This document shows, piece by piece, positions 44,055 through 54,676 of a stretch of DNA of 59,930 nucleotides. The position numbers and the translations under genes are program-made. Under the pieces are notes generated by a model. The model did not search any database. It was not told the origin of the DNA and saw only the letters and a list, made by a program, of their open reading frames with translations. The stretch is from Paenirhodobacter populi (GTDB lineage Bacteria; Pseudomonadota; Alphaproteobacteria; Rhodobacterales; Rhodobacteraceae). Within the stretch, counting starts at the first letter, position 1. Each line of letters opens with the position of its first letter. The stretch lies in contig NZ_SAUZ01000026.1 of the NCBI RefSeq assembly GCF_004022215.1, positions 1 to 59,930 of the forward strand, in the 5' to 3' direction.

Positions 44055-44414
44055 TCAGGCGTTGGCGGCGCGGATCTGCTCCGCCTTCGCCTTGTCGAAG
44101 GCGATGCCCTTGTCCTCGAACAGCTTGTCGAGTTCGCCCGACAGCGTCATTTCCGTCACGATATCGCAGCCGCCGACGAATTCGCCCTTAACGTAAAGCT
44201 GCGGGATCGTCGGCCATTCGGAGAAATCCTTGATCCCCTGCCGGATGTCCGCATCCGCGAGGACGTCGATATCCTTGTAGTCGACGCCCATGAAATTCAG
44301 CACCCCGGCCACACGGCTGGAAAAACCGCAGCGCGGCATTTCCTTGGTGCCCTTCATGTAAAGCACCACGTCATTGGTGCCGATGTCGTTCTGGATCTGA
44401 TCGAGCGCGCTCAT
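44055..44414 (-). CDS. grxD: Monothiol glutaredoxin, CGFS type (Grx4/GrxD)
   Basis: Carries and transfers [2Fe-2S] clusters rather than reducing disulfides. The active site is MPRCGFSSRV with C29, the bacterial CGFS signature. Glutathione-binding residues are in WPTIPQLYVKGEFVGGCDIVTEM. Length is 119 residues. It is directly downstream of bolA on the same strand, 41 bases apart. CGFS glutaredoxins and BolA form a heterodimer that holds a bridging [2Fe-2S] cluster, so the pairing has functional meaning. Confidence 0.96.
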   Translation of the reverse strand: MSALDQIQNDIGTNDVVLYMKGTKEMPRCGFSSRVAGVLNFMGVDYKDIDVLADADIRQGIKDFSEWPTIPQLYVKGEFVGGCDIVTEMTLSGELDKLFEDKGIAFDKAKAEQIRAANA

Positions 44415-44455
44415 CCTGTTCGTCCTTTCCGCGCCTTCCGGCGCCTGCATCCTGA

Positions 44456-44698
44456 TTATTCCGGGGCCTTGGTGGTCAGCGCGAGCGCATGGAGCGGCGC
44501 GTTCGGCCCGTCCATCGCACCTTTGAGCGCGGCGAAGACCGCGCGCTGCTGCTGCACCCGGTTGAGCCCCTTGAACGAGGCGTCGATCACCTCTGCCGCC
44601 CAGTGATTCCCGTCTCCTGCCAGATCGGTGATGGTGATCACAGCATCGGGGAAGGTTTCGCGGATCAGGGCTTCGATGTCCTGGGCTTCCATAGGCAT
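44456..44698 (-). CDS. bolA: BolA-family protein
   Basis: 80 residues of the BolA/IbaG type: MEAQDIEALIRETFPDAVITITDLAGDGNHWAAEVIDASFKG, then the helix NRVQQQRAVFAAL and the end HALALTTKAPE. The conserved His in HALAL and the region after GDGNHW are the expected cluster ligands in the complex with the monothiol glutaredoxin coded next. GAGGAG lies seven bases before ATG 44698. Family role: iron-sulfur cluster delivery and iron sensing. Confidence 0.94.
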   Translation of the reverse strand: MPMEAQDIEALIRETFPDAVITITDLAGDGNHWAAEVIDASFKGLNRVQQQRAVFAALKGAMDGPNAPLHALALTTKAPE

Positions 44699-44793
44699 GG
44701 GGAACTCCTCGTCTTTGGAATCAATCTAGGCGCGGAGCGAAGGAGCGGCAAGGGGGCGGCGCATGGCGCGTGCCCGGCATGCCGCTTCTGACG

Positions 44794-46956
<2,163 letters not shown>

Positions 46957-47114
46957 CGGATCCTCCGGGGCGGTGCGGCTTTGCGCTTCCCTTATGCCAT
47001 ATGGGGCTGCGGGGAAAGGGGGCAGGCGCCCGCGCGGCAAGGCTGGGGGCGCCGGGATGCCGTCGGGTTCCGGAACGCCGCGCAAAATCCCCGCGCGGCC
47101 TTTTCCCCGTCGTT

Positions 47115-47170
47115 TTTCCATAAATATCCCGGGGGTGAGGCGCTTGCGCCGAGGGGGCAGCGCCCCCTTG
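47115..47170 (-). repeat. Intergenic structured repeat, copy 3 of 4
   Basis: Minus-strand copy. First hairpin AGGGGGC/GCCCCCT (47152-47168), second hairpin GGCGC-TT-GCGCC in plus-strand reading (47139-47150), then the tail TCACCCCCGGGATATTTATG on the minus strand down to 47119. The second hairpin differs completely in sequence from copies 1 and 4 but keeps the pairing. It lies between the sRNA candidate and purL in the 439-base gap 46957-47395. Confidence 0.75.
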
Positions 47171-47214
47171 CCCGCGCAACACGTGGAAACCCCGCCCGTG
47201 GGAAGCGACAAGGC

Positions 47215-47242
47215 AAAAAAAAGGCCGAGACAAAGCTCGGCC
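47215..47242 (-). terminator. Rho-independent terminator of the sRNA candidate
   Basis: On the minus strand GGCCGAG (47242-47236), six-base loop, CTCGGCC (47229-47223), then eight T (47222-47215). Confidence 0.85.
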
Positions 47243-47299
47243 ATAGTCCAACAGGGAGGTAGAAGATGATGAGAGTTTCCTCAAACCATCATCTTCTAC
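47215..47299 (-). ncRNA. Candidate trans-acting small RNA (~85 nt)
   Basis: On the minus strand a 13-bp perfect stem (GTAGAAGATGATG 47299-47287, CATCATCTTCTAC 47271-47259) is capped by an inner GAG-GAAA-CTC stem-loop. Then comes a single-stranded linker containing CTCCC (able to pair with Shine-Dalgarno sequences), then a rho-independent terminator GGCCGAG-CTTTGT-CTCGGCC followed by eight T. A sigma-70-like promoter ends five bases before the hairpin, so the transcript would start at its base. No reading frame is present. The layout is that of a compact stand-alone sRNA. Rhodobacter sRNAs with C/U-rich anti-SD loops are known, but I could not match it to a named one. Confidence 0.7.
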
Positions 47300-47303
47300 G
47301 CTT

Positions 47304-47332
47304 GATTTATGTGCAGTTTATGAATCAATCAA
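47304..47332 (-). promoter_or_regulatory. Promoter of the sRNA candidate
   Basis: On the minus strand -35 TTGATT (47332-47327), 17-base spacer, -10 TAAATC (47309-47304). AT-rich compared with its surroundings. The -10 is only a partial match. Confidence 0.5.
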
Positions 47333-47395
47333 GGAGAAACGACATTACGGATTTGCATAGCGGCTATGCGTGCAATCCGGCCCGGCGCGCTGGCG

Positions 47396-48328
47396 TCACT
47401 CGACGCTGTTTTCCGACGATTGCTGGCGGCGATAGGCGGTGATCTCTTCCTGAACGAATTCCCGAAAGGCCGTCACCCGGCGCGACTGGCGCAGTTCCTC
47501 GGGATAGGCGAGGAAAACCGGCACCTCGACGGATTCGACCTCGGGCAGGACGCGCTCCAGATCGGGGAAATCGATGGTCAGGTAGTCGGGCAGGACGCCG
47601 ATGCCGATATGGCTCAGCACCGCCTGCAACACGCCGAAGTAATTGTTCACGTTGAGGGTCGAGCGCACATCCTGCGCGCGGATGCGATGCGTCAGCTGCG
47701 CACCGGCCTGCACCTGCGGGGCCAGCGTGTTCTGGCTGACAAGGCGATGGTCGCGCATATCCTCCAGCCGCTCGGGGCGGCCGGCGCGCGCCAGATATTC
47801 CTTTGTCGCATAAAGCCGCATGCGGATGTTCAGCAGCCGCTTGCGCACCAGATCGGCCTGCGACGGCTCCTTCATGCGGATCGCCACATCCGCCTCGCGC
47901 ATCGGCAGGTCGAGCACGCGCTCTTCCAGCATCAGGTCGATCTTCAGGTCGGGATAACGGTCGTAGAGCTTGGACAGCCGCGGGGTCAGCCAGAGCGAGC
48001 CGAATCCGACGGTGGTGGTGACCTTCAGCTCGCCAAAGACCTCCTCCTCGGAATCGCGGATCCGGGCGGCGGCGGTGTCGAGCTTTTTCGCCATGGTCGA
48101 GGTGGCGTCGAACAGCAATTCCCCCTGTTCGGTCAGGATCAGGCCGCGGGCGTGGCGGTGGAACAGCGTGGTGCCAAGCGCATCTTCCAGTGCGCGGATC
48201 TGCCGGCTGACCGCCGATTGCGACAGCCTGAGCGAATCTCCCGCATGGGTGAGGGATCCCGCATCCGCGACCGCGTGAAAGATCCGCAGTTTGTCCCAAT
48301 CCATTCCCGCCATATGCGTCTGACTCAT
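47396..48328 (-). CDS. LysR-family transcriptional regulator
   Basis: The N-terminal winged helix-turn-helix is complete: MDWDKLRIFHAVADAGSLTHAGDSLRLSQSAVSRQIRALEDALGTTLFHRHARGLILTEQGELLF. A linker helix and LysR substrate-binding domain follow (VTTTVGFGSLWLTPRLSKLYDRYPDLKIDLMLEERV, LVSQNTLAPQ, VLQAVLSHIGIGVLPDYLTIDFPDLERVLPE). Length is 310 residues from ATG 48328. No cognate structural gene is adjacent, and murI is transcribed away. An inverted repeat right upstream suggests autoregulation. The effector is unknown. Confidence 0.93.
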   Translation of the reverse strand: MSQTHMAGMDWDKLRIFHAVADAGSLTHAGDSLRLSQSAVSRQIRALEDALGTTLFHRHARGLILTEQGELLFDATSTMAKKLDTAAARIRDSEEEVFGELKVTTTVGFGSLWLTPRLSKLYDRYPDLKIDLMLEERVLDLPMREADVAIRMKEPSQADLVRKRLLNIRMRLYATKEYLARAGRPERLEDMRDHRLVSQNTLAPQVQAGAQLTHRIRAQDVRSTLNVNNYFGVLQAVLSHIGIGVLPDYLTIDFPDLERVLPEVESVEVPVFLAYPEELRQSRRVTAFREFVQEEITAYRRQQSSENSVE

Positions 48329-48345
48329 CCCTGCTTTGCGTTTCC

Positions 48346-48374
48346 TAACGCATATAGGGGGGAATGCGGCGTTA
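48346..48374. promoter_or_regulatory. Inverted repeat upstream of the LysR gene (possible operator)
   Basis: TAACGC (48346-48351), 17 bases, GCGTTA (48369-48374): perfect arms just before the LysR ATG at 48328, the usual place of an autoregulatory LysR site. The remaining gap to murI (48375-48625) is AT-rich and shows no other recognised element. Confidence 0.45.
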
Positions 48375-48625
48375 CAAACAGGTGTTGCCGGAAAATTCGC
48401 TACAAGTTCAGGAATTGTCGCTAATTTGCCGCGTTTCGGCGCTGTTTTTCCATGCAGCCGGGCGATATGCACGATTTCGTTTCCGGATTGGCACTTTGTG
48501 GTCATTTCTTGCGTTTTGCGGGGATGTGTGGGCCGCATCGCGTAATTTCTCCCATTTATTTCCCCCAAGGGTGGGATTAGAAGGTGCCCGCTCCGGCATG
48601 CGGGGCATGTGCAGGAGGTTTCGGC

Positions 48626-49438
48626 ATGGCAGTGGGCGTTTTCGACAGCGGGCTTGGTGGTCTGACCGTGCTCAGGGCGGTTTCGGCGCGCCTGCCGGAG
48701 GTCGCCTTCGTCTATTACGGCGACAACGCCCATGCGCCCTATGGGGTGCGCAACGCCGATGACATCTTCAACCTGACCTGCAAGGGGGTCGAACGGCTCT
48801 GGCAGGAAGGCTGCGATCTGGTGATTCTCGCCTGCAATACCGCCTCGGCGGCGGCGCTGAAGCGGATGCAGGAAACCTGGGTGCCGAAGGACAAGCGGGT
48901 GCTGGGCGTTTTCGTGCCGATGATCGAGGCGCTGACCGAACGCAAATGGGGCGACAATTCCCCGCCGCGGCAGGTCGAATTGCAGAATGTCGCCCTGTTC
49001 GCCACGCCGGCAACGGTGGCGAGCCGCGCCTTTCAGCGCGAACTGGCGTTCCGCGCGATCGGTGTGGATGTCGAGGCGCAGCCCTGCGGCGGCGTCGTCG
49101 ATGCGATCGAGGCGGGCGACGAGATCCTCGCCGAGGCGCTGGTGAAATCGCATGTCGAGGCGCTGAAACGCCGGATGCCCCATCCCGAGGCGGCGGTTCT
49201 GGGCTGCACGCATTATCCCTTCATGGAAAAGGCGTTTCAGGAGGCGCTTGGCGACGACGTCAAGGTGTTCAGTCAGGCGCGGCTGGTGGCATCGAGCCTC
49301 GAAGATTACCTGCACCGGCATCCGGACATGCTTGGGGCGGGCCGGGAGCGGAAATTCCTGACCACGGGGGATCCGGCCTCTGTCTCCGTCCATGCGACGC
49401 AATTCCTGCGCCAGCCGGTGACGTTTCAGCCCGCCTGA
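48626..49438 (+). CDS. murI: Glutamate racemase
   Basis: Supplies D-glutamate for peptidoglycan. The start [19 protein letters not shown] is the family hallmark. The two catalytic cysteines are C70 in ILACNTASA and C194 in VLGCTHYPF, and the substrate-binding [11 protein letters not shown] is present. Length is 270 residues. ATG 48626 has AGGAGG upstream. An upstream in-frame start at 48584 adds 14 residues and is rejected. It is divergent from the LysR gene. Confidence 0.95.
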   Translation: MAVGVFDSGLGGLTVLRAVSARLPEVAFVYYGDNAHAPYGVRNADDIFNLTCKGVERLWQEGCDLVILACNTASAAALKRMQETWVPKDKRVLGVFVPMIEALTERKWGDNSPPRQVELQNVALFATPATVASRAFQRELAFRAIGVDVEAQPCGGVVDAIEAGDEILAEALVKSHVEALKRRMPHPEAAVLGCTHYPFMEKAFQEALGDDVKVFSQARLVASSLEDYLHRHPDMLGAGRERKFLTTGDPASVSVHATQFLRQPVTFQPA

Positions 49439-49591
49439 GGGGCGCGTCACTACGCCGCTGCCCATTTGATCCGCCGCGATGAAAATGTGATCGCGGTGGG
49501 GCTTTCGCTTTTCTACGGCGCGACTATATCGCCGCAGCCGCGTGTGAGAGGTTCAGGGGCGGGTCGGGCGAAGAGCCCACAGGGTATTGTC

Positions 49592-50212
49592 ATGAAATAC
49601 AGAGTTACTACGGCTGTCGCCGCTGCGCTGGCGGCGGCGGGGTTTGCGGGTGCCGTTTCCGCCGCGACGGTCGATCTGGCCGCGACTGAAACGCAGCTCA
49701 TCACGCTGCACAACGTCAGCAGCGCGGATCTTTCCTTCGCGATTGCCGCGACGGGCAGCAGCTATACGAATTATGGCGGCTACATCAAATGGTCGACCCG
49801 TGCCGACGGGCGTCAGGATCAGGATGGCCCTTGGGGCACCTGCTACGAATGCGGCTACGCCGGCGGGTCGTGGGATCTGGCCTACAACCCGTGGAATGTC
49901 GCGGGCAGCAATACGGGTGCGGCTGTCTCGCTCGATTTCGGCGGGGTGCTTGACACCATTTATGTCTGGGTCCGGGCGACCTATGGCGCGGGCGTGCTGA
50001 GCTATGCCGAGAATGGGGCCGGGAACGAAGCCGGGCGCGGTGTCGCCGGCGGCACGTGGGACATCGCCGATGATGCGGCAGGCATCGCGGATGGTGCGGT
50101 GGGGCAGGTGGGCGAGGCCGACCTTCCCGCGGTGCCGCTGCCTGCGGCCGGGCTTTTGCTGGCCTCGGCGCTGGCCGGAATGGCGGCTCTGCGCCGCCGC
50201 AAGGCCGCTTGA
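49592..50212 (+). CDS. VPLPA-CTERM sorting-domain surface protein
   Basis: 206 residues: a signal peptide ([25 protein letters not shown]), a mature beta-rich domain with aromatic and Gly/Ser residues ([23 protein letters not shown], two close cysteines in [11 protein letters not shown]), and a C-terminal tripartite sorting signal: motif VPLPAAG, hydrophobic helix [13 protein letters not shown] and basic end RRRKAA. VPLPA-CTERM proteins are processed by a dedicated exosortase (XrtD type) and are linked to exopolysaccharide. The exosortase is not in this window. The mature domain is not recognised. Confidence 0.88.
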   Translation: MKYRVTTAVAAALAAAGFAGAVSAATVDLAATETQLITLHNVSSADLSFAIAATGSSYTNYGGYIKWSTRADGRQDQDGPWGTCYECGYAGGSWDLAYNPWNVAGSNTGAAVSLDFGGVLDTIYVWVRATYGAGVLSYAENGAGNEAGRGVAGGTWDIADDAAGIADGAVGQVGEADLPAVPLPAAGLLLASALAGMAALRRRKAA

Positions 50213-50266
50213 GGCGCGATTCCGCGCAAGGGCTCTTGCGTCCGGGCCCGTCTGGCCGGAAAAGAT

Positions 50267-50293
50267 GTCCGGGCCATCAGGCCCGGACGTTTT
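50267..50293 (+). terminator. Rho-independent terminator
   Basis: GTCCGGGCC (50267-50275), loop ATCA, GGCCCGGAC (50280-50288), GTTTT. It ends the VPLPA-CTERM gene before argC. Confidence 0.8.
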
Positions 50294-50318
50294 CATATCT
50301 GCTGCAAGGATGGGATCC

Positions 50319-51347
50319 ATGACCCAGACTATCGCCGTCCTCGGAGCTTCGGGTTATACCGGAGCCGAGCTTGCCCGGATCATCGCCACCCATCCGTCGA
50401 TGCGGATCACCGCCCTGTCGGGCGACCGCAAGGCGGGGATGAGCATGGGCGAGGTCTTTCCCCATCTGCGCCATCTCAACCTGCCCGATCTGGTGAAGAT
50501 CGAGGAGATCGACTTTTCCACGATCGATCTGGCGTTCTGCGCGCTGCCGCATGCGACCTCGCAGGCGGTGATCAAGGACTTGCCGCGCGATCTGAAGGTG
50601 GTGGACCTGTCGGCGGATTTCCGGCTGCGCGATCCGGCCGAATATGAAAAGTGGTATGGCAAGCCGCATATCGCGCTCGACCTGCAGCAGGAGGCGGTTT
50701 ACGGGCTGACCGAGTTCTATCGCGACGAGATCCGCGCTGCGCGGCTGGTCGCCGGAACGGGCTGCAACGCGGCCGCCGGGCAATATGCGCTGCGCCCGCT
50801 GATCGAGGCGGGGGTGATCGACCTTGACGAGATCATCATCGACCTGAAGGCGGGTGTCTCGGGCGCGGGGCGTTCGCTGAAGGAAAACCTGCTGCATGCG
50901 GAACTGTCTGGCGGCACGATGCCCTATTCGGCGGGCGGCAAGCACCGGCATCTGGGCGAGTTCGATCAGGAATTTTCCAAGATCGCCGGGCGTGAGGTGC
51001 GCGTGCAGTTCACCCCGCATCTGATGCCGTTCAATCGCGGGATTCTGGCGACGGTCTATGTGCGCGGCGACGCGCGGGAAGTCTACGACGCTCTGGCCGC
51101 GCGCTATGCCGAGGAAGTGTTCCTTGAAGTGCTGCCCTTTGGCGCTCTGCCCTCGACCCGGTCGATCGGCGGGTCCAACTTCGTCCATGTCGGTGTGGTC
51201 GGCGACCGGCGTCCGGGGCGGACGCTGGTGATGGTCGCGCTCGACAACCTGTGCAAGGGGTCGTCGGGGCAGGCGATCCAGAACGCCAATCTGATGCTGG
51301 GGAACGAGGAAACCGCGGGGCTGATGCTGGCACCCGTCTTCCCGTAA
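50319..51347 (+). CDS. argC: N-acetyl-gamma-glutamyl-phosphate reductase
   Basis: Third step of arginine synthesis, NADPH reduction of N-acetylglutamyl phosphate. The Rossmann start is [23 protein letters not shown], the catalytic cysteine C149 is in [11 protein letters not shown], and a late family segment is [17 protein letters not shown]. Length is 342 residues (the longer AGPR type). ATG 50319 has AAGGATGGG upstream. It stands alone after a terminator and is followed 10 bases later by ccmE on the same strand. Confidence 0.95.
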   Translation: MTQTIAVLGASGYTGAELARIIATHPSMRITALSGDRKAGMSMGEVFPHLRHLNLPDLVKIEEIDFSTIDLAFCALPHATSQAVIKDLPRDLKVVDLSADFRLRDPAEYEKWYGKPHIALDLQQEAVYGLTEFYRDEIRAARLVAGTGCNAAAGQYALRPLIEAGVIDLDEIIIDLKAGVSGAGRSLKENLLHAELSGGTMPYSAGGKHRHLGEFDQEFSKIAGREVRVQFTPHLMPFNRGILATVYVRGDAREVYDALAARYAEEVFLEVLPFGALPSTRSIGGSNFVHVGVVGDRRPGRTLVMVALDNLCKGSSGQAIQNANLMLGNEETAGLMLAPVFP

Positions 51348-51357
51348 CGGAGAGCCG

Positions 51358-51801
51358 ATGCGGAGCCTGAAGAAAAAGCGGCGGATCCAGATCATCGCGT
51401 TGGCGGCGGTGGCGCTTGCCGCCTCCACCGCGATGATCGGCTATGCGATGCGCGACGGGATCAGCTTTTTCCGCTCGCCCTCGCAACTGGTCGAGATGCC
51501 GCCCGCGCCTGGCGAGACCTTCCGCCTTGGCGGTCTGGTCGAGGATGGTTCGGTGGTGCGCGACGCGGGCGAGACGGTCAGCTTCCGTGTCACGGATGGC
51601 GGCGCCTCTGTTCCCGTGCGGTTCACCGGCGTCCTGCCCGATCTGTTCGGCGAGGGGCAGGGCGTCGTCGGCACCGGCCGGATGCAGGGCGACACCTTCA
51701 TCGCCAGCGAGATCCTTGCCAAGCATGATGAAAACTACATGCCGCGCGAGGTGATCGACGCGCTGAAGGAACAGGGCGTTTACGAGGAGCCGAAGTCCTG
51801 A
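51358..51801 (+). CDS. ccmE: Cytochrome c maturation heme chaperone CcmE
   Basis: Membrane-anchored periplasmic protein that binds heme covalently and hands it to apocytochrome c. A basic N-terminus and single helix (KKKRRIQIIALAAVALAASTAMIGYAM) precede the OB-fold (FRLGGLVEDGSVV ... VPVRFTGVLPDLFGEGQGVVGTGRM). The heme-binding motif is LAKHDENYMP with H123 and Y127. Length is 147 residues. ccm partners are not in the window, and adjacency to argC (10 bases) is the only link. Repeat copy 4 follows. Confidence 0.95.
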   Translation: MRSLKKKRRIQIIALAAVALAASTAMIGYAMRDGISFFRSPSQLVEMPPAPGETFRLGGLVEDGSVVRDAGETVSFRVTDGGASVPVRFTGVLPDLFGEGQGVVGTGRMQGDTFIASEILAKHDENYMPREVIDALKEQGVYEEPKS

Positions 51802-51910
51802 GAGGCGGCACCGGGTAGGGTTCCGGGTTCGGCGTTACGGCCGGGGATCGGGAAAATCCGGATATGGCGTTCCTTTTTCCCGCCCGTTCGGCGAATCCGC
51901 CGCGTGGGAA

Positions 51911-51980
51911 AGGGGGCCTTCTGCCCCCTCTGGGCCTGCGGCCCATTCACCCCCGAGGATATTTAAGGAAAGATGAAAAG
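51911..51980 (+). repeat. Intergenic structured repeat, copy 4 of 4
   Basis: First hairpin AGGGGGC/GCCCCCT (51911-51929). Second hairpin TGGGCC-TGC-GGCCCA (51931-51945), which differs from copy 1 (TTGGCC-TGC-GGCCAA) by a paired change on both arms. Then the tail TTCACCCCCGAGGATATTT (51946-51964). It lies in sense orientation downstream of ccmE, in the 266-base convergent gap to metG. The rest of the gap shows nothing else apart from the metG hairpin. Confidence 0.75.
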
Positions 51981-52043
51981 GATTTCCGGCGCATGTCTTT
52001 TGGGTCGGGACAGCGGCCAACCGATGGATGACGGTCGCGCGAG

Positions 52044-52062
52044 GGCGGGGCAATGCCCCGCC
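52044..52062. terminator. Hairpin after the metG stop
   Basis: GGCGGGGC (52044-52051), three-base loop, GCCCCGCC (52055-52062), five bases beyond the metG stop on the minus strand. No T-run on the minus strand. Confidence 0.5.
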
Positions 52063-52067
52063 TTCGC

Positions 52068-53798
52068 TTAGCTGCGGATGCCAGAGAAGCGCTTTTGCCA
52101 TTCCTCGCGTTCCTCGTCCGCGATCTTGCGGAAGAGGACGTCCGGCGTCTCGAACGCATGGCCGGCGGGCAGGGTGGTCAGCGCGGTGCGGAGATCGTCG
52201 GGCCAGCTGCGGTCCTCGGTCTTCAGCGCGGCCAGCATCGTGGCAGAGGCATCCGGGATGAAGGGCTCCGCCAGCACGGCATAGAGCCGGGTCAGGTTCA
52301 GCGCGAGCCGCGTCTGCATCGCGGCCTGCGCGGTGTCGGTCTTGAACACCGTCCAGGGCGCGGCCGATTGCAGGTATTCGTTGCCCGCGACCCAGATCGC
52401 GCGGAGTTCGGCGGCGGCCTTGCGGACCTCCTTTTCCTCCATGAAGGCTTCGTAGGCGCGGATGCGGGTGGTCAGTTCGATGACCAGCGCCTCTTCCCGC
52501 TCGCCCCAGGTGCCGCCCTCGGGCAGGGCCTCGCCGAATTTGGAGCGGCAGAACTTGGTGATCCGGCTGACGAAATTGCCGAGCACGTCGGCCAGATCCT
52601 TGTTCACCGAGGTCTGGAAGTTTTCCCAGGTGAATTCGCTGTCCGCGCTTTCGGGGGCGTGGCTGAGCAGCCACCAGCGCCAGTAATCCGGCGGCAGGAT
52701 CGACAGCGCCTGATCCATGAACACGCCGCGGCCCTGCGAGGTCGAGAATTGCCCGCCGTCATAGTTGAGGTAGTTGAAGGACTTGATGTAGTCGACCATC
52801 TTCCACTGCGCGCCGCCCGCCCGGTTCACGCCGATCAGCGTGGCGGGGAAGGAGAGCGTGTGGAAGGGCACGTTGTCCTTGCCCATGAATTCCGTATAGG
52901 TCACGTCGTCGGCGCCCTCGTCGGTGCGCCACCAGCGTTGCCAGTCGGCATCCGTCTTGCCGTTGGCATCGGCCCATTCGGCGGTGGCGGCGATGTATTC
53001 GATCGGCGCGTCGAACCAGACGTAGAAGACCTTGCCCTCCATGCCGTGCCAGGGTGCGCCCTCGAATTGCGCCGGAACGCCCCATTTCAGGTCGCGGGTG
53101 ATGCCGCGGTCCTGCAGCCCGTCGCCGTCATCGAGCCATTTCAGCGCGATCGAGGTGGTCAGCACCGGCCAGTCGGTTTTCGAGGTGATCCAGTTGCGGA
53201 TATCGTCGCGCAGGGATTTCTGCCGCAGGTAGAGGTGTTTCGTCTCCCGCAGTTCGAGATTGGTCGAACCCGAGATGGCCGAGCGCGGATTGATCAGGTC
53301 GGTCGGGTCGAGCTGTTTGGTGCAGTTCTCGCATTGATCGCCGCGGGCGCGTTCGTAACCGCAGTTGGGGCAGGTGCCCTCGATATAGCGGTCGGGCAGG
53401 AAGCGGTTGTCGTCGATCGAGAAGAACTGCTTTTCGCTTTTCTCGGCGATCAGCCCCTGTTCGCCGAGCACGCGGGCGAAATATTGCGTCAGCACCCGGT
53501 TGCGCGCGCTGGAGGAGCGGCCGAAATGGTCGAAGGACAGCCGGAAGCCACGGGCGATGCCGGCCTGAACCTCGTGCATTTCGGCGCAGTATTCGGCCAC
53601 CGGCTTGCCCGCCTTGGCGGCGGCAAGCTCGGCCGGGGTGCCGTGTTCGTCGGTCGCGCAGATGAACATCACCTCGTGGCCGCGCGCGCGCAGGTAGCGG
53701 GCGAAAAGATCGGCGGGCAGCTGGCTGCCGACGAGGTTGCCCAGATGCTTGATGCCGTTGATATAGGGAATAGCCGAGGTGATGAGATGCCGCGCCAT
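52068..53798 (-). CDS. metG: Methionyl-tRNA synthetase
   Basis: Class I synthetase charging tRNA-Met. The HIGH-equivalent is HLGN (18-21), the zinc knuckle has C143, C146, C156 and C159 ([17 protein letters not shown]), and a connective-peptide region and anticodon-binding helical domain follow ([30 protein letters not shown]). Notably, the KMSKS loop reads FSTSQ (351-355, [13 protein letters not shown]), so the usual second lysine is a glutamine-containing variant. Length is 576 residues; there is no C-terminal dimerisation domain. It is convergent with ccmE. Confidence 0.95.
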   Translation of the reverse strand: MARHLITSAIPYINGIKHLGNLVGSQLPADLFARYLRARGHEVMFICATDEHGTPAELAAAKAGKPVAEYCAEMHEVQAGIARGFRLSFDHFGRSSSARNRVLTQYFARVLGEQGLIAEKSEKQFFSIDDNRFLPDRYIEGTCPNCGYERARGDQCENCTKQLDPTDLINPRSAISGSTNLELRETKHLYLRQKSLRDDIRNWITSKTDWPVLTTSIALKWLDDGDGLQDRGITRDLKWGVPAQFEGAPWHGMEGKVFYVWFDAPIEYIAATAEWADANGKTDADWQRWWRTDEGADDVTYTEFMGKDNVPFHTLSFPATLIGVNRAGGAQWKMVDYIKSFNYLNYDGGQFSTSQGRGVFMDQALSILPPDYWRWWLLSHAPESADSEFTWENFQTSVNKDLADVLGNFVSRITKFCRSKFGEALPEGGTWGEREEALVIELTTRIRAYEAFMEEKEVRKAAAELRAIWVAGNEYLQSAAPWTVFKTDTAQAAMQTRLALNLTRLYAVLAEPFIPDASATMLAALKTEDRSWPDDLRTALTTLPAGHAFETPDVLFRKIADEEREEWQKRFSGIRS

Positions 53799-53917
53799 GT
53801 CCGTCCTCTGGTCCGTTTCGGGCGGGTTTACAGGGGAATCGGGGCGGAGGCCAGAGCCACGGGAACCCTCGGGCGAAATCCGTGGCGGGGCCGGGGGGAA
53901 CCCCGGCCCCGTTCGTA

Positions 53918-54433
53918 TCAGTTGGTCAGCGCGCTCATCAGCCCGAGGACCGAGACGATGGCCAGCGTCGTGCGGTCGACCAGCACCAGCCGGTCATTGA
54001 CGACGCGGTATTCCTGCCCATGCGGCGGCGGCGGGAAGCGGCTGTTGCGGGCCTGCTGGAACGGACGGCCCTGACGGCCGCTGTCGCCGATGCGGGGGGC
54101 GGGGCCGTGGGCGGCGGGTCCGCCTTGCGGGCCGCGGTTGGCCTGCTGATGGCCTTGCTGCGGCGGCTGGCCCTGTTGCGGGGGGCGGCCGGCGGGGCCG
54201 GACTGTTGCGGCCGCTGGCTGGGGCCGGCGTTCGCCTGCCCGTTCGGGCCGCGATCGGGGCCGGGGCGCTGGCCCTGCTGTTGCTGCTGCGCCTGCGGGC
54301 GGCAGTTCTGCGACTGCGCGCCGGGCGGGCACTGTCCCGCGGGGGCGCCCTGCGCCATGACGGCGGGCGCGGCGGTCAGGCTGGTCGCCAGAACGCAGGC
54401 GGTGGCCAGAAGATGCTTCGTAACGGACTTCAC
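53918..54433 (-). CDS. Exported Q/P/G-rich protein, RcnB-like C-terminus
   Basis: 171 residues: a signal peptide ([28 protein letters not shown]), a long low-complexity middle (about residues 30-135, rich in Gln, Pro, Gly, Arg with repeated PQQGQ and GPQG) and a short conserved end ([32 protein letters not shown]). The end resembles the C-terminal piece of RcnB-type periplasmic proteins, here without their nickel/cobalt function being shown. The low-complexity part suggests an unstructured envelope spacer. It lies in the gap upstream of the glycolipid cluster, divergent from it. Confidence 0.75.
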   Translation of the reverse strand: MKSVTKHLLATACVLATSLTAAPAVMAQGAPAGQCPPGAQSQNCRPQAQQQQQGQRPGPDRGPNGQANAGPSQRPQQSGPAGRPPQQGQPPQQGHQQANRGPQGGPAAHGPAPRIGDSGRQGRPFQQARNSRFPPPPHGQEYRVVNDRLVLVDRTTLAIVSVLGLMSALTN

Positions 54434-54577
54434 GGGATGTCCTTTCGTGGCCGTGATGATGGTGCATCAATGAACGGGACTGCCCGATGTTCCCGTCGAG
54501 CGATCACGGATTGCTGAACCCCGCTCACGCGACCGCGATCTTTCCGCCACAGTCGGTCGCTCTGTTTACCTTCACCT

Positions 54578-54606
54578 TTGCTGTTACGGGCAAGCTGTCA
54601 CATATT
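54578..54606 (+). promoter_or_regulatory. Candidate promoter of the glycolipid cluster
   Basis: -35 TTGCTG (54578-54583), 17-base spacer, -10 CATATT (54601-54606), 70 bases before the LpxH-like ATG. A run of T follows the -10. Confidence 0.4.
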
Positions 54607-54676
54607 TTTTTCGATGTGGGAGGAAACCGCATTGCGACGGGTGCATTTCCCTACTGCGCTGCAAAAGGATGAAGAC

